64,000 bases of DNA from Phytohabitans flavus (GCF_011764545.1 NZ_AP022870.1:1596001-1660000), one strand, 5' to 3'; shown: positions 25,661-36,533, numbered from the stretch's first letter. The notes: generated by a model not told the origin, from the sequence alone. Made by a program: numbers and translations.

Positions 25661-26806
25661 GTGCGCTCAAAAAGGATCATCGCAGCGACGCTGCTCGCCG
25701 GCCTCGTCAGCGGCCTGTTCGCCAGCGGCACGGCGGAAGCCGGCGAACGACACAGGCCGGACCACGACGGCACGCACGCCGTGTTCGTACAGACCAACAA
25801 GCCCTCCGGCAACACCATCGTCGTCTACGACCGCGAGAAAGACGGCGACCTGCGCCGCGTCCGCGAGGTCCGGACCGGTGGCCTCGGCGGCGCCACCCTC
25901 GGACCGCCCGTCGACGCGCTCGCCTCCCAAGGCTCCCTCATCTTCCAGAACGACCTGCTGTTCGCGGTCAACGCCGGCAGCAACACCGTCACCCTGTTCC
26001 GGGTCAAGGGCGACAGGCTCGAGCGGCTACAGGTGATCGGGTCCGGCGGCCTGCTGCCGGTCAGCATCGCGGTCCGCGAAGACCTGGTCTACGTCCTCAA
26101 CGCCGGCGGCGCCGGAGCAGTACAGGGCTACCGGCTCGAGAAGAACAAGCGGCTCGTCCCGATCACGGGAGCGCACCGGTCACTCGGCCTGAACAACACC
26201 AACCCGCCGGCCTTCGCCACCTCACCCGCCCAGGTCGGCATCAGCCCCGACGGACACTTCGTGCTGGTCAGCACCAAGACACTCAACATCATCTTCACCT
26301 TCGCCATCGGTCGCAGCGGACAGCTGGCCCGGCAGCCGATCGCCAACACCGACGAGGGTGGCCCGTTCGGCTTCACCTTCGACACACGCGGCAAGCTCGT
26401 GGTCTCCGAAACCACCGCCAACGCGGCCACCCGCTTCCGGCTACTGCCGAACGGCAGGCTGGCCCAGATCGGTCCCTCCGTGCCCAACGGCCAGACCGCG
26501 TCATGCTGGATCCAGCGAGTCGGGCGATTCTTCTACGTCGCAAACGCCGGCACCTCCACCATCAGCTCCTACACCATCGACAGCCGAGGAAACCTGGTCC
26601 TGCTCGCTGCCGTCGCCGCCGCCACCGGCGGCGGATCGATCGACATGACGACCAGCGGCGGGTTCCTCTACGTCCAAAACGCCGCCGCCGGCAACGTCCA
26701 GGGATACAAGGTCAACCGGAACGGCTCCCTGACACTCGTCACCACCGTCACCGGCCTGCCCCAGTTCGCCAACGGAATCGGCATGGAAGGCATCGCCGCG
26801 TCCTAA
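25661..26806 (+). CDS. Secreted lactonase-family beta-propeller protein
   Basis: GTG start, 381 residues. Signal peptide 1-27 (A-E-A). The rest is a seven-bladed propeller with repeated patterns such as V-F-V-Q-T-N, L-F-A-V-N-A-G-S-N-T-V-T-L-F-R-V, V-Y-V-L-N-A-G-G, I-S-P-D-G-H-F-V-L-V-S, F-Y-V-A-N-A-G-T-S-T-I-S-S-Y. This is the 6-phosphogluconolactonase (YbhE/CMLE) fold. Extracellular members often lack a proven substrate, so 'lactonase' is a family name only. Followed by a hairpin. Confidence 0.88.
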   Translation: MRSKRIIAATLLAGLVSGLFASGTAEAGERHRPDHDGTHAVFVQTNKPSGNTIVVYDREKDGDLRRVREVRTGGLGGATLGPPVDALASQGSLIFQNDLLFAVNAGSNTVTLFRVKGDRLERLQVIGSGGLLPVSIAVREDLVYVLNAGGAGAVQGYRLEKNKRLVPITGAHRSLGLNNTNPPAFATSPAQVGISPDGHFVLVSTKTLNIIFTFAIGRSGQLARQPIANTDEGGPFGFTFDTRGKLVVSETTANAATRFRLLPNGRLAQIGPSVPNGQTASCWIQRVGRFFYVANAGTSTISSYTIDSRGNLVLLAAVAAATGGGSIDMTTSGGFLYVQNAAAGNVQGYKVNRNGSLTLVTTVTGLPQFANGIGMEGIAAS

Positions 26807-26824
26807 GACGCCACGACAGCACGC

Positions 26825-26853
26825 GGTGCGGGCCGAATACCTCGGCCCGCACC
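26825..26853 (+). terminator. Hairpin terminator after lactonase gene
   Basis: 12-bp stem (26825-26836 with 26842-26853) with a 5-nt loop, 18 nt past the stop codon. No T-run. Confidence 0.65.
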
Positions 26854-27173
26854 AGCTGCCCTTTCCGATAGCGCCGTCTACGACCCGACGTCTTCACCGT
26901 CGCGGCGCCCGGTAGTGAACGCTTGCCGGGCAGCTTTCGGGGCGATCCCGATCGCGACCGACATCGCCTCCGTTCGGCGTGCTCGCCGTGGCGGGTCACC
27001 GCGTCCAGGTCCGGCTAACGCGGCCGTCTATGGCGGTCACGTCAAACCCCAATGCCTGCTCATCCCGGCCGGTCCGCCTTGGCGAGGCGTGTCCGTTGCT
27101 GCGACGAGGGGCTGACGCTGGCTCGATCGCGGCGGCTGGCACTGATGGGGAACTGAGCGAGGCAAAGTCGGAC
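26854..27173. other. Non-coding region before the TetR-GAPDH operon
   Basis: About 320 bp with no convincing ORF on either strand. Probably promoter region of the TetR-GAPDH operon near its right end. Confidence 0.4.
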
Positions 27174-27193
27174 TGTACCTACTGGTATGTACA
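27174..27193. promoter_or_regulatory. Palindromic operator, probable TetR autoregulatory site
   Basis: TGTACCTACTGGTATGTACA is an imperfect palindrome (two mismatched pairs, 8 of 10 pairs symmetric) placed directly in front of the TetR coding region. It includes the first possible ATG (27187), so the GTG at 27202 is the more likely start. Position and symmetry are typical of autoregulation. Confidence 0.65.
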
Positions 27194-27201
27194 CTGGCGC
27201 C

Positions 27202-28811
<1,610 letters not shown>

Positions 28812-28845
28812 AACAGACAATCGACATGAGTGTGTCGTGGACGTC

Positions 28846-30288
28846 TCATGGTTCGGGCGTGGCGATGGTCAATGCGGCCACAGCGCGGGTGCGTTCGTCG
28901 GACGGTAGGTGCCAGGCAAGGCCGGCGATGGCGTAGGCCTGCCAGTAGGCGTCCTGGATGGCGTCGGCCACGGCGACGGCCTGGGGGAGTTGGCCGGTTG
29001 ACAGTTGGGGGGCGATCGCGGCCAGTCCCATGGCCCGCCACTGCTCACGCCGGATTTTGGTGATCATGGTCAGTGTTTCGGTGCGGAGGTGGGTTGGTAG
29101 GTGCGGTGTGAGACGGGCGAGTTCGATGGTGCGCCAGCTTTCGCGGCGGATGGTGGCAGCGGCGTGCAGTGTGCGGCGGATGACGGCGGTGCACCGGCTG
29201 TCGGGTAGGTGGGGGATGAGCGAAGTCAGTGCCTCGACTTGCAGCGCGGCGCCGTATATGTGGTCGGTGATGGTGTCGGCGGCCGCGAGTGCCTGTTCCA
29301 GCGCGGCGGCGCGCTGTTCGTCGGGCAGGTGTGCGGCGAGGCTGGCCAGCGTTGTGGCGCGTGCGTACGGATTGGTGAGGGTGCTGGCTGCGGTCAGCGT
29401 CTGCTGTAGGGCTGCGGGGCGCCGCTCGGTGGGCAGGTGTGGGGCGACGGCCGTCATCGTCTTGGCGCGGTAGTCGTCGTGGACGATGGCTTCGGCCGCG
29501 GTCCACGCTTGGATGATCAGTGCGGTGGTCGGCAGGTGTGGTGCGAGTGCGACCAACGCCTTGGCGCGCCGGCCGACGTCGGTGAGGGTGCATGCGGTGG
29601 CTGTTGCCTCGGTGAGCAGGTCGACCGGTAGATGCGGCGCGAGTTCGCCGAACATGTACATCAGGTTCTCGCCGATGCTGGCATCACCGATCGCGGTTAC
29701 GGCTGGCCGGAGGACGGTGCTGCGCTGATGGTCCGGCAGGTGCGTGGCGAGGCTGGTCAACCCGCGGACCCGCCAGTAGCCATCGGTGACGGCCGCGGCT
29801 GTGGCCGTTGCCTGCCGCAGGATGGTGGTTTGCTGCTCGTCGGGCAGGTACGGCACGAGCCCGGCCAACGCCTCGACTCGGGCCGACGGCTCGGTGATGG
29901 CGGTGGCCGTGGCCACCGCTTCGGCGTGCAGATCGGCCGTCAGGTGCGGGGCAAGCGCTGTCAACGCCTCGGCACGCGGGCGCTCCTCGGGGATGGCGAC
30001 GGCGATGGCCAGCGCCTGCCCGAGGTAGGCGTCCGGCAGGTACGCCGCGAGGCTGGCGAAGGCGTCACCGCGGTCGGCCGGCACCGGCAGGCGCTCGACG
30101 TGCCACAGCACCCGCTGGGCCGACCATACGCGGGTCGCGACCAGCAGCCCCAGCAGGCCAGCCGGTATGACATCACCCGGTCTGCTGCGGATGCTGATCG
30201 ACGCCGGATCGCCCGGGGCCGCTGCACTCCACACGCTGTATGAGCTGACCACCAGCACATTGTCCTTGGCAACGACACCGGCGACCAT
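28846..30288 (-). CDS. Alpha-helical repeat protein (about 12 repeats of 33-40 residues)
   Basis: The ATG at 30288 is chosen, with AAGGG upstream; a GTG at 30381 is also in frame. 480 residues. After a hydrophobic patch (~35-45) the chain is a solenoid of degenerate helical-hairpin units built on L-A-P-H-L-P ... A-x-A-x-A-x-x-I-x-D-x-x-x-R-A-x-A-L. Similar units occur at the C-terminus of actinobacterial NTPase/NACHT-like proteins. No NTPase domain is present here, so this may be a free-standing or truncated form. The intact IS21 element lies 160 bp upstream. Confidence 0.75.
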   Translation of the reverse strand: MVAGVVAKDNVLVVSSYSVWSAAAPGDPASISIRSRPGDVIPAGLLGLLVATRVWSAQRVLWHVERLPVPADRGDAFASLAAYLPDAYLGQALAIAVAIPEERPRAEALTALAPHLTADLHAEAVATATAITEPSARVEALAGLVPYLPDEQQTTILRQATATAAAVTDGYWRVRGLTSLATHLPDHQRSTVLRPAVTAIGDASIGENLMYMFGELAPHLPVDLLTEATATACTLTDVGRRAKALVALAPHLPTTALIIQAWTAAEAIVHDDYRAKTMTAVAPHLPTERRPAALQQTLTAASTLTNPYARATTLASLAAHLPDEQRAAALEQALAAADTITDHIYGAALQVEALTSLIPHLPDSRCTAVIRRTLHAAATIRRESWRTIELARLTPHLPTHLRTETLTMITKIRREQWRAMGLAAIAPQLSTGQLPQAVAVADAIQDAYWQAYAIAGLAWHLPSDERTRAVAALTIATPEP

Positions 30289-30439
30289 CCATGACCAAGC
30301 CCTTGACGACACCCCGCTCGTCCGGCAACGCTTCGCGCACCGGCACGCGACCAGTCCCTGAGCACGCTGACCACATGACACACGCTATTCGACAGATGAG
30401 TGGGTCGATCGGGGCTCGGGCGTGCCGGGCTGTGACACG

Positions 30440-30447
30440 CCGTAGTC
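30440..30447. repeat. Target-site duplication, left
   Basis: CCGTAGTC, identical to 33348-33355, directly flanking the IS21-family element. Confidence 0.9.
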
Positions 30448-30454
30448 TGTCGGC

Positions 30455-30528
30455 GCTCACGTAATTCCCCACCTGTAGCGGTCTGACGCTCACGTAATTC
30501 CCCACCCGCTCGCTCACCTAATTCCCCA
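30455..30528 (+). repeat. Left-end triple transposase-binding repeats of IS21 element
   Basis: Three 17-bp direct repeats of GCTCACGTAATTCCCCA (third has C for G at position 7), with starts spaced 33 and 24 bp apart. Confidence 0.9.
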
Positions 30529-30608
30529 GGTGAGGCGCCTGGGCGCCTAGGGCTCCCAGTGGGGTGGTCCTCGCGATCTTGAAGAGTTCTCCCTTGTCCG
30601 GGTGACGG

Positions 30609-32294
30609 GTGAGGGAGCTGATGGCGAGGAGAACGTTCGACGTGGTCGATGTGACCGAGATCTTCATCCACTGGTACGCGGGCCGGTCGATCAGCGAGGT
30701 GGGCACGTCGCTGGGTGTGGATCGTAAGACGATCCGCAAGTACCTGGCCCCGGCGGTCGCGGCTGGGTTCGTGCCGGGTGGGCCGGCGATGAGTCAGCAG
30801 GACTGGGCGGCGCTGGTGACGCGGTGGTTCCCTCAGTTGGCCGATACCCGGTTGCGGCAGGTGACCTGGCCGCAGATCGCTAAGCATCACGAGTACATCA
30901 CTGCCCAGCTGAAGTTGGGGGTGACGCAGGCGACGATCCACCAGCGGCTGCGGGACGAGCACGGCCTGACCGCGTCGGTGGCGTCGTTGAAGCGGTATGT
31001 GGCGGCGAACCTGCCGGAACAGGTGCGCCGGGACCGGGTCGTGGTGCTGCGCGATGAGACGGACTTCCCGCCGGGTGAGGAGGCCCAGATCGACTACGGG
31101 CATCTGGGCCATTGGGTAGATTCGGCGACCGGCAAGCGGCGTCGAGTGTGGGCGTTCGCCATGGTCCTTGCGTGTTCGCGGCACATGTTCGTGCGGCCGG
31201 TCCTGACCATGGATCAGCGGGCCTGGACCGAGGCACACATCGAGGCGTTCGCGTTCTTCGGTGGCACGCCGCGGCGGCTGGTGCCGGACAACCTGCGCAC
31301 CGGGGTGGACAAGCCTGACCTCTACGACCCGAAGATCAACCGCTCCTATGCTGAACTGGCCGCCCACTACGGGGTGCTAGTCGACCCGGCCCGACGCGGC
31401 AAGCCGCGGGACAAGGCCCGCATCGAGCGGCCGATGCCGTATATCCGGGACAGTTTCTGGCGCGGTCGCCAGTTCGCGTCGCTGGAGGCGATGCAGGCCG
31501 CTGCGACCCAGTGGTGCGCCGAGGTCGCCGGCCGCAGGTCCTGCCGGCCGCTGGGCGGTGCGGCGCCGGCGTCCGTGTTCGCGGCTGTCGAAGCAGAAGT
31601 GCTGCAACCGTTGCCTGGCAAGGCGTTCGCGTTGGCGACGTGGTCGACGGCGGTGGTGGGACCGGACATCCACGCCAAGGTCGGTAAGACGATCTACTCG
31701 GTGCCGTGGCGGTTCATCGGCCAGCGTGTCGACGCCCGCGAGACACCGCTGGTGGTCCAGATCTTCCACAAGGGACAACTGATCGCCACGCACGGCCGCA
31801 AGCCACAAGGCAAGCAGACCGACTTCGGGCACTATCCGCCCGAGAAGATCGCGTTCCGGATGCGGACGCCGACCTGGTGCCGCACCCGCTCCGCCGAGAT
31901 CGGCCCCGCCTGCGCTCAGGTCATCGCCGGGCTTCTGGAGGTCAACGCTCTGTTCCGGCTCCGCGCCGCGCAGGGCGTGCTCGGACTGGCCGACAAGCAC
32001 GGCACCGCCCGTCTCGAGGCCGCCTGCACCAAGGCGATCGCGGCTGGCGACCCGTCCTACCGCACGGTCAAAGGCATCCTGGTCGCCGGCGCCGAGACCG
32101 ACCCGCCACCACCGTCCGCTGGTGACGGCGGCGCCGCAGCGCACCTGCACGGCCCTTCGCAGCTGTTCGCGAACGTCATCCCCCTGCCCACCCCGAACGT
32201 CACGCTCGACATGGACACGGTCATCGCGGACGACGACCGCGGCGACGCTGGTGACGACGAGCAGCCCAGCGCCGCAGCGGGAGTGCTGGCATGA
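30609..32294 (+). CDS. istA: IS21-family transposase IstA
   Basis: 561 residues. N-terminal HTH (S-I-S-E-V-G-T-S-L-G-V-D-R-K-T-I-R-K-Y), a second HTH-like region (~90-130), then a DDE integrase core (Q-I-D-Y-G near 155; D-N-L-R-T near 230; E of the third position around 270, K-A-R-I-E-R). The acidic tail is low complexity. It overlaps the following small ORF by 4 nt. Catalyses strand transfer of the element. Confidence 0.95.
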   Translation: MRELMARRTFDVVDVTEIFIHWYAGRSISEVGTSLGVDRKTIRKYLAPAVAAGFVPGGPAMSQQDWAALVTRWFPQLADTRLRQVTWPQIAKHHEYITAQLKLGVTQATIHQRLRDEHGLTASVASLKRYVAANLPEQVRRDRVVVLRDETDFPPGEEAQIDYGHLGHWVDSATGKRRRVWAFAMVLACSRHMFVRPVLTMDQRAWTEAHIEAFAFFGGTPRRLVPDNLRTGVDKPDLYDPKINRSYAELAAHYGVLVDPARRGKPRDKARIERPMPYIRDSFWRGRQFASLEAMQAAATQWCAEVAGRRSCRPLGGAAPASVFAAVEAEVLQPLPGKAFALATWSTAVVGPDIHAKVGKTIYSVPWRFIGQRVDARETPLVVQIFHKGQLIATHGRKPQGKQTDFGHYPPEKIAFRMRTPTWCRTRSAEIGPACAQVIAGLLEVNALFRLRAAQGVLGLADKHGTARLEAACTKAIAAGDPSYRTVKGILVAGAETDPPPPSAGDGGAAAHLHGPSQLFANVIPLPTPNVTLDMDTVIADDDRGDAGDDEQPSAAAGVLA

Positions 32295-32503
32295 CCGACC
32301 AGACCACCACGGCGACGGCGCCGCAGCCGGCCTACCCGCTGCCCCAGCCCGGCGGAGCAGATCCCCGGTTCACCTACGGCCTGCTGCACGACGTCGCCGA
32401 AGTGTTGCAGCGCAACGGTTTTCCCCGCCCGGCCGGCACCGACTGGGCCGACCTGATGGCCGCCCTGCACCACTTCCTCTACCAGCCCAAGGAGACCTCG
32501 TGA
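32291..32503 (+). CDS. Small ORF between istA and istB
   Basis: 70 residues with start and stop both overlapping neighbours (ATGA and GTGA), so translation is coupled through all three genes. Residues 28-65 look folded (Y-G-L-L-H-D-V-A-E-V-L-Q-R-N-G, W-A-D-L-M-A-A-L-H-H-F-L-Y). Extra ORFs here occur in some actinobacterial IS21 elements; role unknown. Confidence 0.75.
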   Translation: MTDQTTTATAPQPAYPLPQPGGADPRFTYGLLHDVAEVLQRNGFPRPAGTDWADLMAALHHFLYQPKETS

Positions 32504-33276
32504 CCATCGTCGACACCGCGCTGCACGACAGCCTGCGCGCGTTGAAGCTCTCCGGCATGCTGCACACCCTCAACGCCCGCCTGGCCCAAGCCCAAGCCGG
32601 CGAGCTCGGCCACCTGGAGTTCCTGCAGGTGCTCTGCCACGACGAGATCACCCGCCGGGAAACCATGGGCATGCAACGCCGGCTGCGCCGCGCCCGCTTC
32701 GACCAGACCACCACCCTGGAGGAGTTCGACTTTCACACCAGCCCGAAACTGCCCGCCGCGCAGATCCGCGACCTGGCCGCGCTGCGCTGGCTGCAGGCCG
32801 GCGAGTCGGTCATCCTGCACGGCCCGGTCGGCGTCGGCAAAACCCATATAGCGCAAGCCCTCGGGCACCTCGCCATCCGCCGCGGCGCCGACGTCCGCTT
32901 CACCAAAACCAGCCGCGCCCTAGCCGACCTCGCCGGCGGCCACGCCGACCGCACCTGGCCCCGCCGCCTCGCCGAGCTCGCCCGTCCCGCGTTGCTGATC
33001 CTGGACGACTTCGCCATGCGCGAACTGACTGCCCAACAGGCCGACGACCTCTACGAACTCATCTCCGAACGCGCCCAGGCCGGCCGGTCCTTGATCGCCA
33101 CCTCGAACCGGTCACCGGCCGACTGGTATCCGCTGTTCCCCAACCCCGTCGTCGCCGAATCGCTGCTGGACCGGCTCATCAACACCAGCCACCAGGTCTT
33201 CATGAACGGACCCAGCTACCGCCCCAACAAACGACCCGGCCGAGCCGGCTCGACAACACCGACCGGCACCAAGTAG
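32500..33276 (+). CDS. istB: IS21-family helper ATPase IstB
   Basis: The GTG at 32500 is set by the GTGA overlap. 258 residues with DnaC/IstB AAA+ fold: Walker A (H-G-P-V-G-V-G-K-T-H, ~107), Walker B (L-L-I-L-D-D-F-A-M, ~165), sensor region S-L-I-A-T-S-N-R-S, arginine-finger segment L-L-D-R-L-I-N. Required with IstA for transposition and target choice. Confidence 0.95.
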   Translation: MTIVDTALHDSLRALKLSGMLHTLNARLAQAQAGELGHLEFLQVLCHDEITRRETMGMQRRLRRARFDQTTTLEEFDFHTSPKLPAAQIRDLAALRWLQAGESVILHGPVGVGKTHIAQALGHLAIRRGADVRFTKTSRALADLAGGHADRTWPRRLAELARPALLILDDFAMRELTAQQADDLYELISERAQAGRSLIATSNRSPADWYPLFPNPVVAESLLDRLINTSHQVFMNGPSYRPNKRPGRAGSTTPTGTK

Positions 33277-33347
33277 AACATCAACCGAGGGCCACACCCT
33301 GGGGAATTACGTGAGCCCAGACCCGGGGAATTCCGTGAGCGACGACA

Positions 33348-33355
33348 CCGTAGTC
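33348..33355. repeat. Target-site duplication, right
   Basis: CCGTAGTC, matching 30440-30447. Confidence 0.9.
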
Positions 33356-33568
33356 GGCCTTTCTTGGCGGGTCGGCGTGGTGGCGGTGTGGGATGTCAAG
33401 CAGTTGGCCGCGTTCCTGGCGATGGTGAGTGGGGACGGGTTGTTCCCGGAACGTGTGCCGCCCGCAATCGCTGCTCTGGCACAACAGACGCCGGACCCGC
33501 AGCTCAACGACCACGCCACGGCCAGCCGCCGGCAGGTCAGCCAGACGACGAACGTGATACCCATGCAC
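33356..33568 (-). pseudogene. ISL3-family transposase fragment (N-terminal zinc-binding part)
   Basis: About 70 residues: V-H-G-Y-H-V-R-R-L-A-D-L-P, V-V-E-L-R-V-R-R-L-L-C, S-D-C-G-R-H-T-F-R-E-Q, the pattern of ISL3 N-terminal zinc fingers. The first C-x-x-C is gone and the catalytic domain is absent on the far side of the IS21 insertion, where the joined frame soon stops. The remnant predates the IS21 insertion. Confidence 0.7.
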
Positions 33569-34516
33569 CGTGGGGCCGAACGGCCGATGCTGACCGTGTG
33601 CCGGCTCCGAGGAGGAGACGGAGAAGCGCGTCGGCCCGGATGTTGCGGGCGTCGCGTCGATGTGTCAGGTAGTACCAGATCCGGGGTGCCCTGCTCAGGG
33701 TAACGGTGTGCATGCCGGGTGGCCGGTTGCGGGCTGCTTCGGGATGCAGCGCGAGTGATCCGCCGGTGGATGCGATGCTTCGGTACACGTCATGGAAGGT
33801 GCGCGGGGTGATCTCTACCAGCCGGGCACTGCTCAGCGGGCGGGCGTCACCCAGAGACCACAGCGACATGAACTCTGGCGGCATACCCGGCATGTACAGC
33901 ATGGGGTGGGCGGCGAACTCCTCCACGTCGGCCTGGCCCCGACGCGCGAGTGGATGCCGTGCGGGCACCACACCGACTCGCTCCAGCGGCCACAGCGGCG
34001 TCGACACGATCCCTTCGGCGAGCGGCGGTACGGCCGTCAGCGCAAGGTCCGCCCGGCCGCTGCGCAACGTATCGACGGGTTCCTCGTAACCCAGCAGGGA
34101 ATACTCGATCACGGTGCCCGGGTGGGCGGCCCGTAGCGCCAACGCGGCCGCCCTGATCTGCCGGCGTGCGACCACCCGGTCGAGACCCTGGATCGCGATT
34201 CGCAACCCGGGTTCGGCCTCGCGGTGGATCGATCGGGAGATCCGCTCGAAAGCGTCGAGCAGTCCGGCGGCACCGCGCATCAGGGTGTGCCCGGCCGGGG
34301 TCAGGCCCCGACCCCGCCGTGATCCCGGATGACCAGCGGGGTACCGAGTCGTCGTTCCAGCGTCTGAACGCGTTTGGTCAGCCCGGACGGCGAGATGGCG
34401 AGTTCGCGGGCGGCCGCCGTGTAGCTTCTCATGGTCGCGAGCACGACGAAGCTGCGCAGTGCGGACACGTCGATGTCGAACCGGTTCACAGCAGCCTCCG
34501 TCCGGCTCCGTCGCAC
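33537..34516 (-). pseudogene. LysR-family regulator, frameshifted
   Basis: N-terminal HTH in one frame (34516 to ~34305: D-I-D-V-S-A-L-R-S-F-V-V-L-A, A-A-R-E-L-A-I-S-P-S-G-L-T-K-R-V-Q-T-L-E) stops at V-G-A. The rest of a LysR protein continues in the next frame (G-L-T-P-A-G-H-T-L, then the effector domain to 33537). The break falls in a run of four G (34306-34309, complement), where one base is missing. Two residues in the C-terminal domain region overlap the ISL3 remnant. It is divergent from the secreted protein gene at 34690 and may control it. Confidence 0.8.
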
Positions 34517-34689
34517 CCCGCTCGGAGCCTAGGCGAATGCTATTCATCGGCGCAAAGGAAAGCAGTCGGTGATCCAACACCTTCGGTACCGAAGCGGTAT
34601 TTCCAGATCGGAACAACCTTTCATGGGTACGGCGCGCCCCTGTCCAGACTGAATGTTGAGTAATCGACTGATCTAACCCTGGAGGACTG

Positions 34690-35192
34690 ATGATCAAACT
34701 GCTACGGGCATCACTACCAGCCAAGCGCCGCCTTACCCGGGTGCTGGCCCTCGCCGCGTCGTTGAGCGTCGCGCTCGGCCTGATGGCGGTGCCGGCACAG
34801 GCCGCGATGATATGCAGTGGAGCACCGGCCATCAACCTCTGCTTGTGGATCGACGGGCAGGGCAACAACCGCTACCGGGTGCATGTCGGCATCGACGTGC
34901 ACATGAGCCTGGCCGAGGCCCAGGAGTACGTCGACGACGCGGGGGACCCTTTCAGCGCGGTCATCATCGGCAGCGCCGGCCTGATCCGCTTCGGAGTCCC
35001 CCAGGTCGGGTTGGGCGCAACTTCCGAGTCGGGGCTCAGCGGTGACTTCGAAATCGTAGTCCTAGGTAGCCAGCTCAACGAGAACCCGGGGGCCAGGACA
35101 GGATTCGTGCCCGGGTTCAGTTGATCGACACCGACACCAATCGCATCACCGGAACCTTTACATCTGGGGAGATCATCGGTAACTGGTCCTGA
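34690..35192 (+). pseudogene. Small secreted protein, frameshifted near its end
   Basis: ATG with GGAGGA upstream. Signal peptide (1-39, ending A-Q-A). Mature part ~125 residues with two Cys early (M-I-C-S-G-A-P-A-I-N-L-C-L-W-I-D-G). The nominal stop is at 35124, but the next frame continues with Q-D-R-I-R-A-R-V-Q-L-I-D-T-D-T-N-R-I-T-G and stops at 35192. One G is missing in the run 35088-35092. Family not recognised. Divergent from the LysR gene. Confidence 0.65.
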
Positions 35193-35259
35193 CACCTGAC
35201 ACCTGCGTTCCGCGTAATTCCGTCACGGCCAGGTCAGCCGGGAGCGGCGTAGCTGGGTA

Positions 35260-35309
35260 CCGACGTATGAGCCGTGTATGAGACACCTCATACACGGCTC
35301 ATACGTCGG
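35260..35309. terminator. Perfect 23-bp inverted repeat, probable bidirectional terminator
   Basis: 35260-35282 and 35287-35309 are exact reverse complements with a 4-nt loop (ACAC). It lies between convergent genes (secreted protein and TrmB-like regulator). The stem is AT-richer than most terminators here and contains a tandem-like pattern (CGTATGAG, GTGTATGAG), so a protein-binding palindrome is also possible. Confidence 0.6.
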
Positions 35310-35544
35310 CTCCGCTGACAAGGACGCCAGCCTCCGGCGCCACGGACCCATCCCGAACCGTGCCGTGCCCCGATCGGGGACCGGGCGGCCAGCCCGGCCC
35401 TCGCCGCCGGCCAGGCGGGCTGGGATTGGGTTGTGTGCCGTGGAGGGTGAGGCCGCGGGAGCAGCGGTCCGGACCACCGCGGACATCGCGGTAGCCCAAG
35501 TTTTTCTTGGTTATGGATCTGGCTCTCGGCTGCCTGAACCTGCC

Positions 35545-36533
35545 TCAGCTCGCTTTGTCGTCGTCTTCGGTCAACCAGCCGTGCTTGTGCGCCTGCCAGC
35601 CCAACTGGGCGCGGGTGCTGACGCCGGCCAGGTCCATGAGCTGCCGTACTCGGCGCTGGACCGAGCGATGACCGATGCCGAGGTGCGTCGCGATCGCGCG
35701 GTCGGGGAGTCCGGCGAGCATGAGTGCCAGAAGCCGCTGGTCCTCGGGCGGCAGGATCGAGGTGTGGTCGCCAGCGGGAGCCTGGCGGAACGGCAGGGGC
35801 ACCGCCTCGGACCAGACGAACTGGAAGTAGCCGACAAGGGCCTCGAGGAGCGAGCTGCGGTGTACGACCATCGTGGCTGGCGGCCCGATGTCGGCCTGGA
35901 CCGCGGAAAGCACGGCGATCTCGCGGTCCACCACGATGAGCTTCATCGGCACCCGCTCGTGTACCCGCCAGTCCTCGCCCGGCTGGGCATGGAGCCGCAT
36001 GAGTTCCGCGATGCCGGGCACCTCCAGGACTCGACGGTCGTACACGGTGCGATTCGCGCCGGACACGTGCACCGGCGTACGGCCGGCGTCCTCGACCGCG
36101 ATCACCCTGAACGGCGGGGTGACCAGGGCGAGAAACTCGCGGCGCGCGTTGCGCATCATGCGTTGCACCCGGTCGCGTACGGCAACCTCGTCGAGCACGA
36201 CCTCGACCACGTCGGCGACGCTGCGCACGGCCGAGCTTTCCCGATAGGTCTCGACAAGGTCGAGTAGGTCGGCCTCGGCGCGTGCGAGGGCTTCCCGCTG
36301 GCGCAGGATAAGCGCCTGACCGGCAAGGTGCGGAGGTGCGGCCTGGTAGCTGGTCGGCCTCCCGGGCGGCGGATGACCAGACCGTGCTCGTGCAGCGCGG
36401 CGAGCGAGGCCATCACGGAGCGCCGGGGCGCGTCAAGTCCCTCGGCCAGCTCGGCACTTGTCGCTGCGGGAACGCGCAGGAGATAGCGGTAGAGCGCGTC
36501 GTCGAAATCTGTGCCGCCCAACTCGATAAGCAC
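35545..36533 (-). pseudogene. TrmB/LuxR-like transcriptional regulator, frameshifted
   Basis: N-terminal winged-helix in one frame from a GTG at 36533 (T-S-A-E-L-A-E-G-L-D-A-P-R-R-S-V-M-A-S-L-A-A-L-H-E-H-G-L-V-I-R-R). After 36361-36366 the frame must change to read Y-Q-A-A-P-P-H-L-A-G-Q-A-L-I-L-R and on through a middle domain to a C-terminal LuxR-like HTH (L-P-D-R-A-I-A-T-H-L-G-I-G-H-R-S-V-Q-R-R-V). One G is missing. This two-HTH layout is common beside secreted proteases; the divergent S8 protease is the likely target. Confidence 0.75.

Larger units (their letters stand above)
30448..33347 (+). mobile_element. IS21-family insertion sequence, intact
   Basis: 2,900 bp. The ends are inverted (left TGTCGGCGCTCACGTAATTC, right end complementary with TGTCGTCGCTCACGGAATTC). 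Left end has three subterminal copies of GCTCACGTAATTCCCCA (30455-30471, 30488-30504, 30512-30528, the last with one change), right end two inverted copies (33300-33316, 33325-33340); multiple terminal repeats are typical of IS21. It carries istA, a 70-codon ORF and istB with overlapping starts. The 8-bp duplication and intact genes point to a recent insertion, next to an older ISL3 remnant. Confidence 0.95.

Noticed and set aside
29045..29593. His/Arg/Thr-rich ORF as a metal-binding protein
   Set aside because: It is an out-of-frame reading of the A-P-H-L-P repeats on the same strand.
30455..30528. Short spaced direct repeats considered as a CRISPR array
   Set aside because: Only three units, unequal spacing, and matching inverted copies at the other end of the IS21 element; no cas genes in the window.
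29961..31367. 468-codon minus-strand ORF covering the IS21 left end
   Set aside because: Spans the IS boundary and is antisense to istA; an accident of frame.
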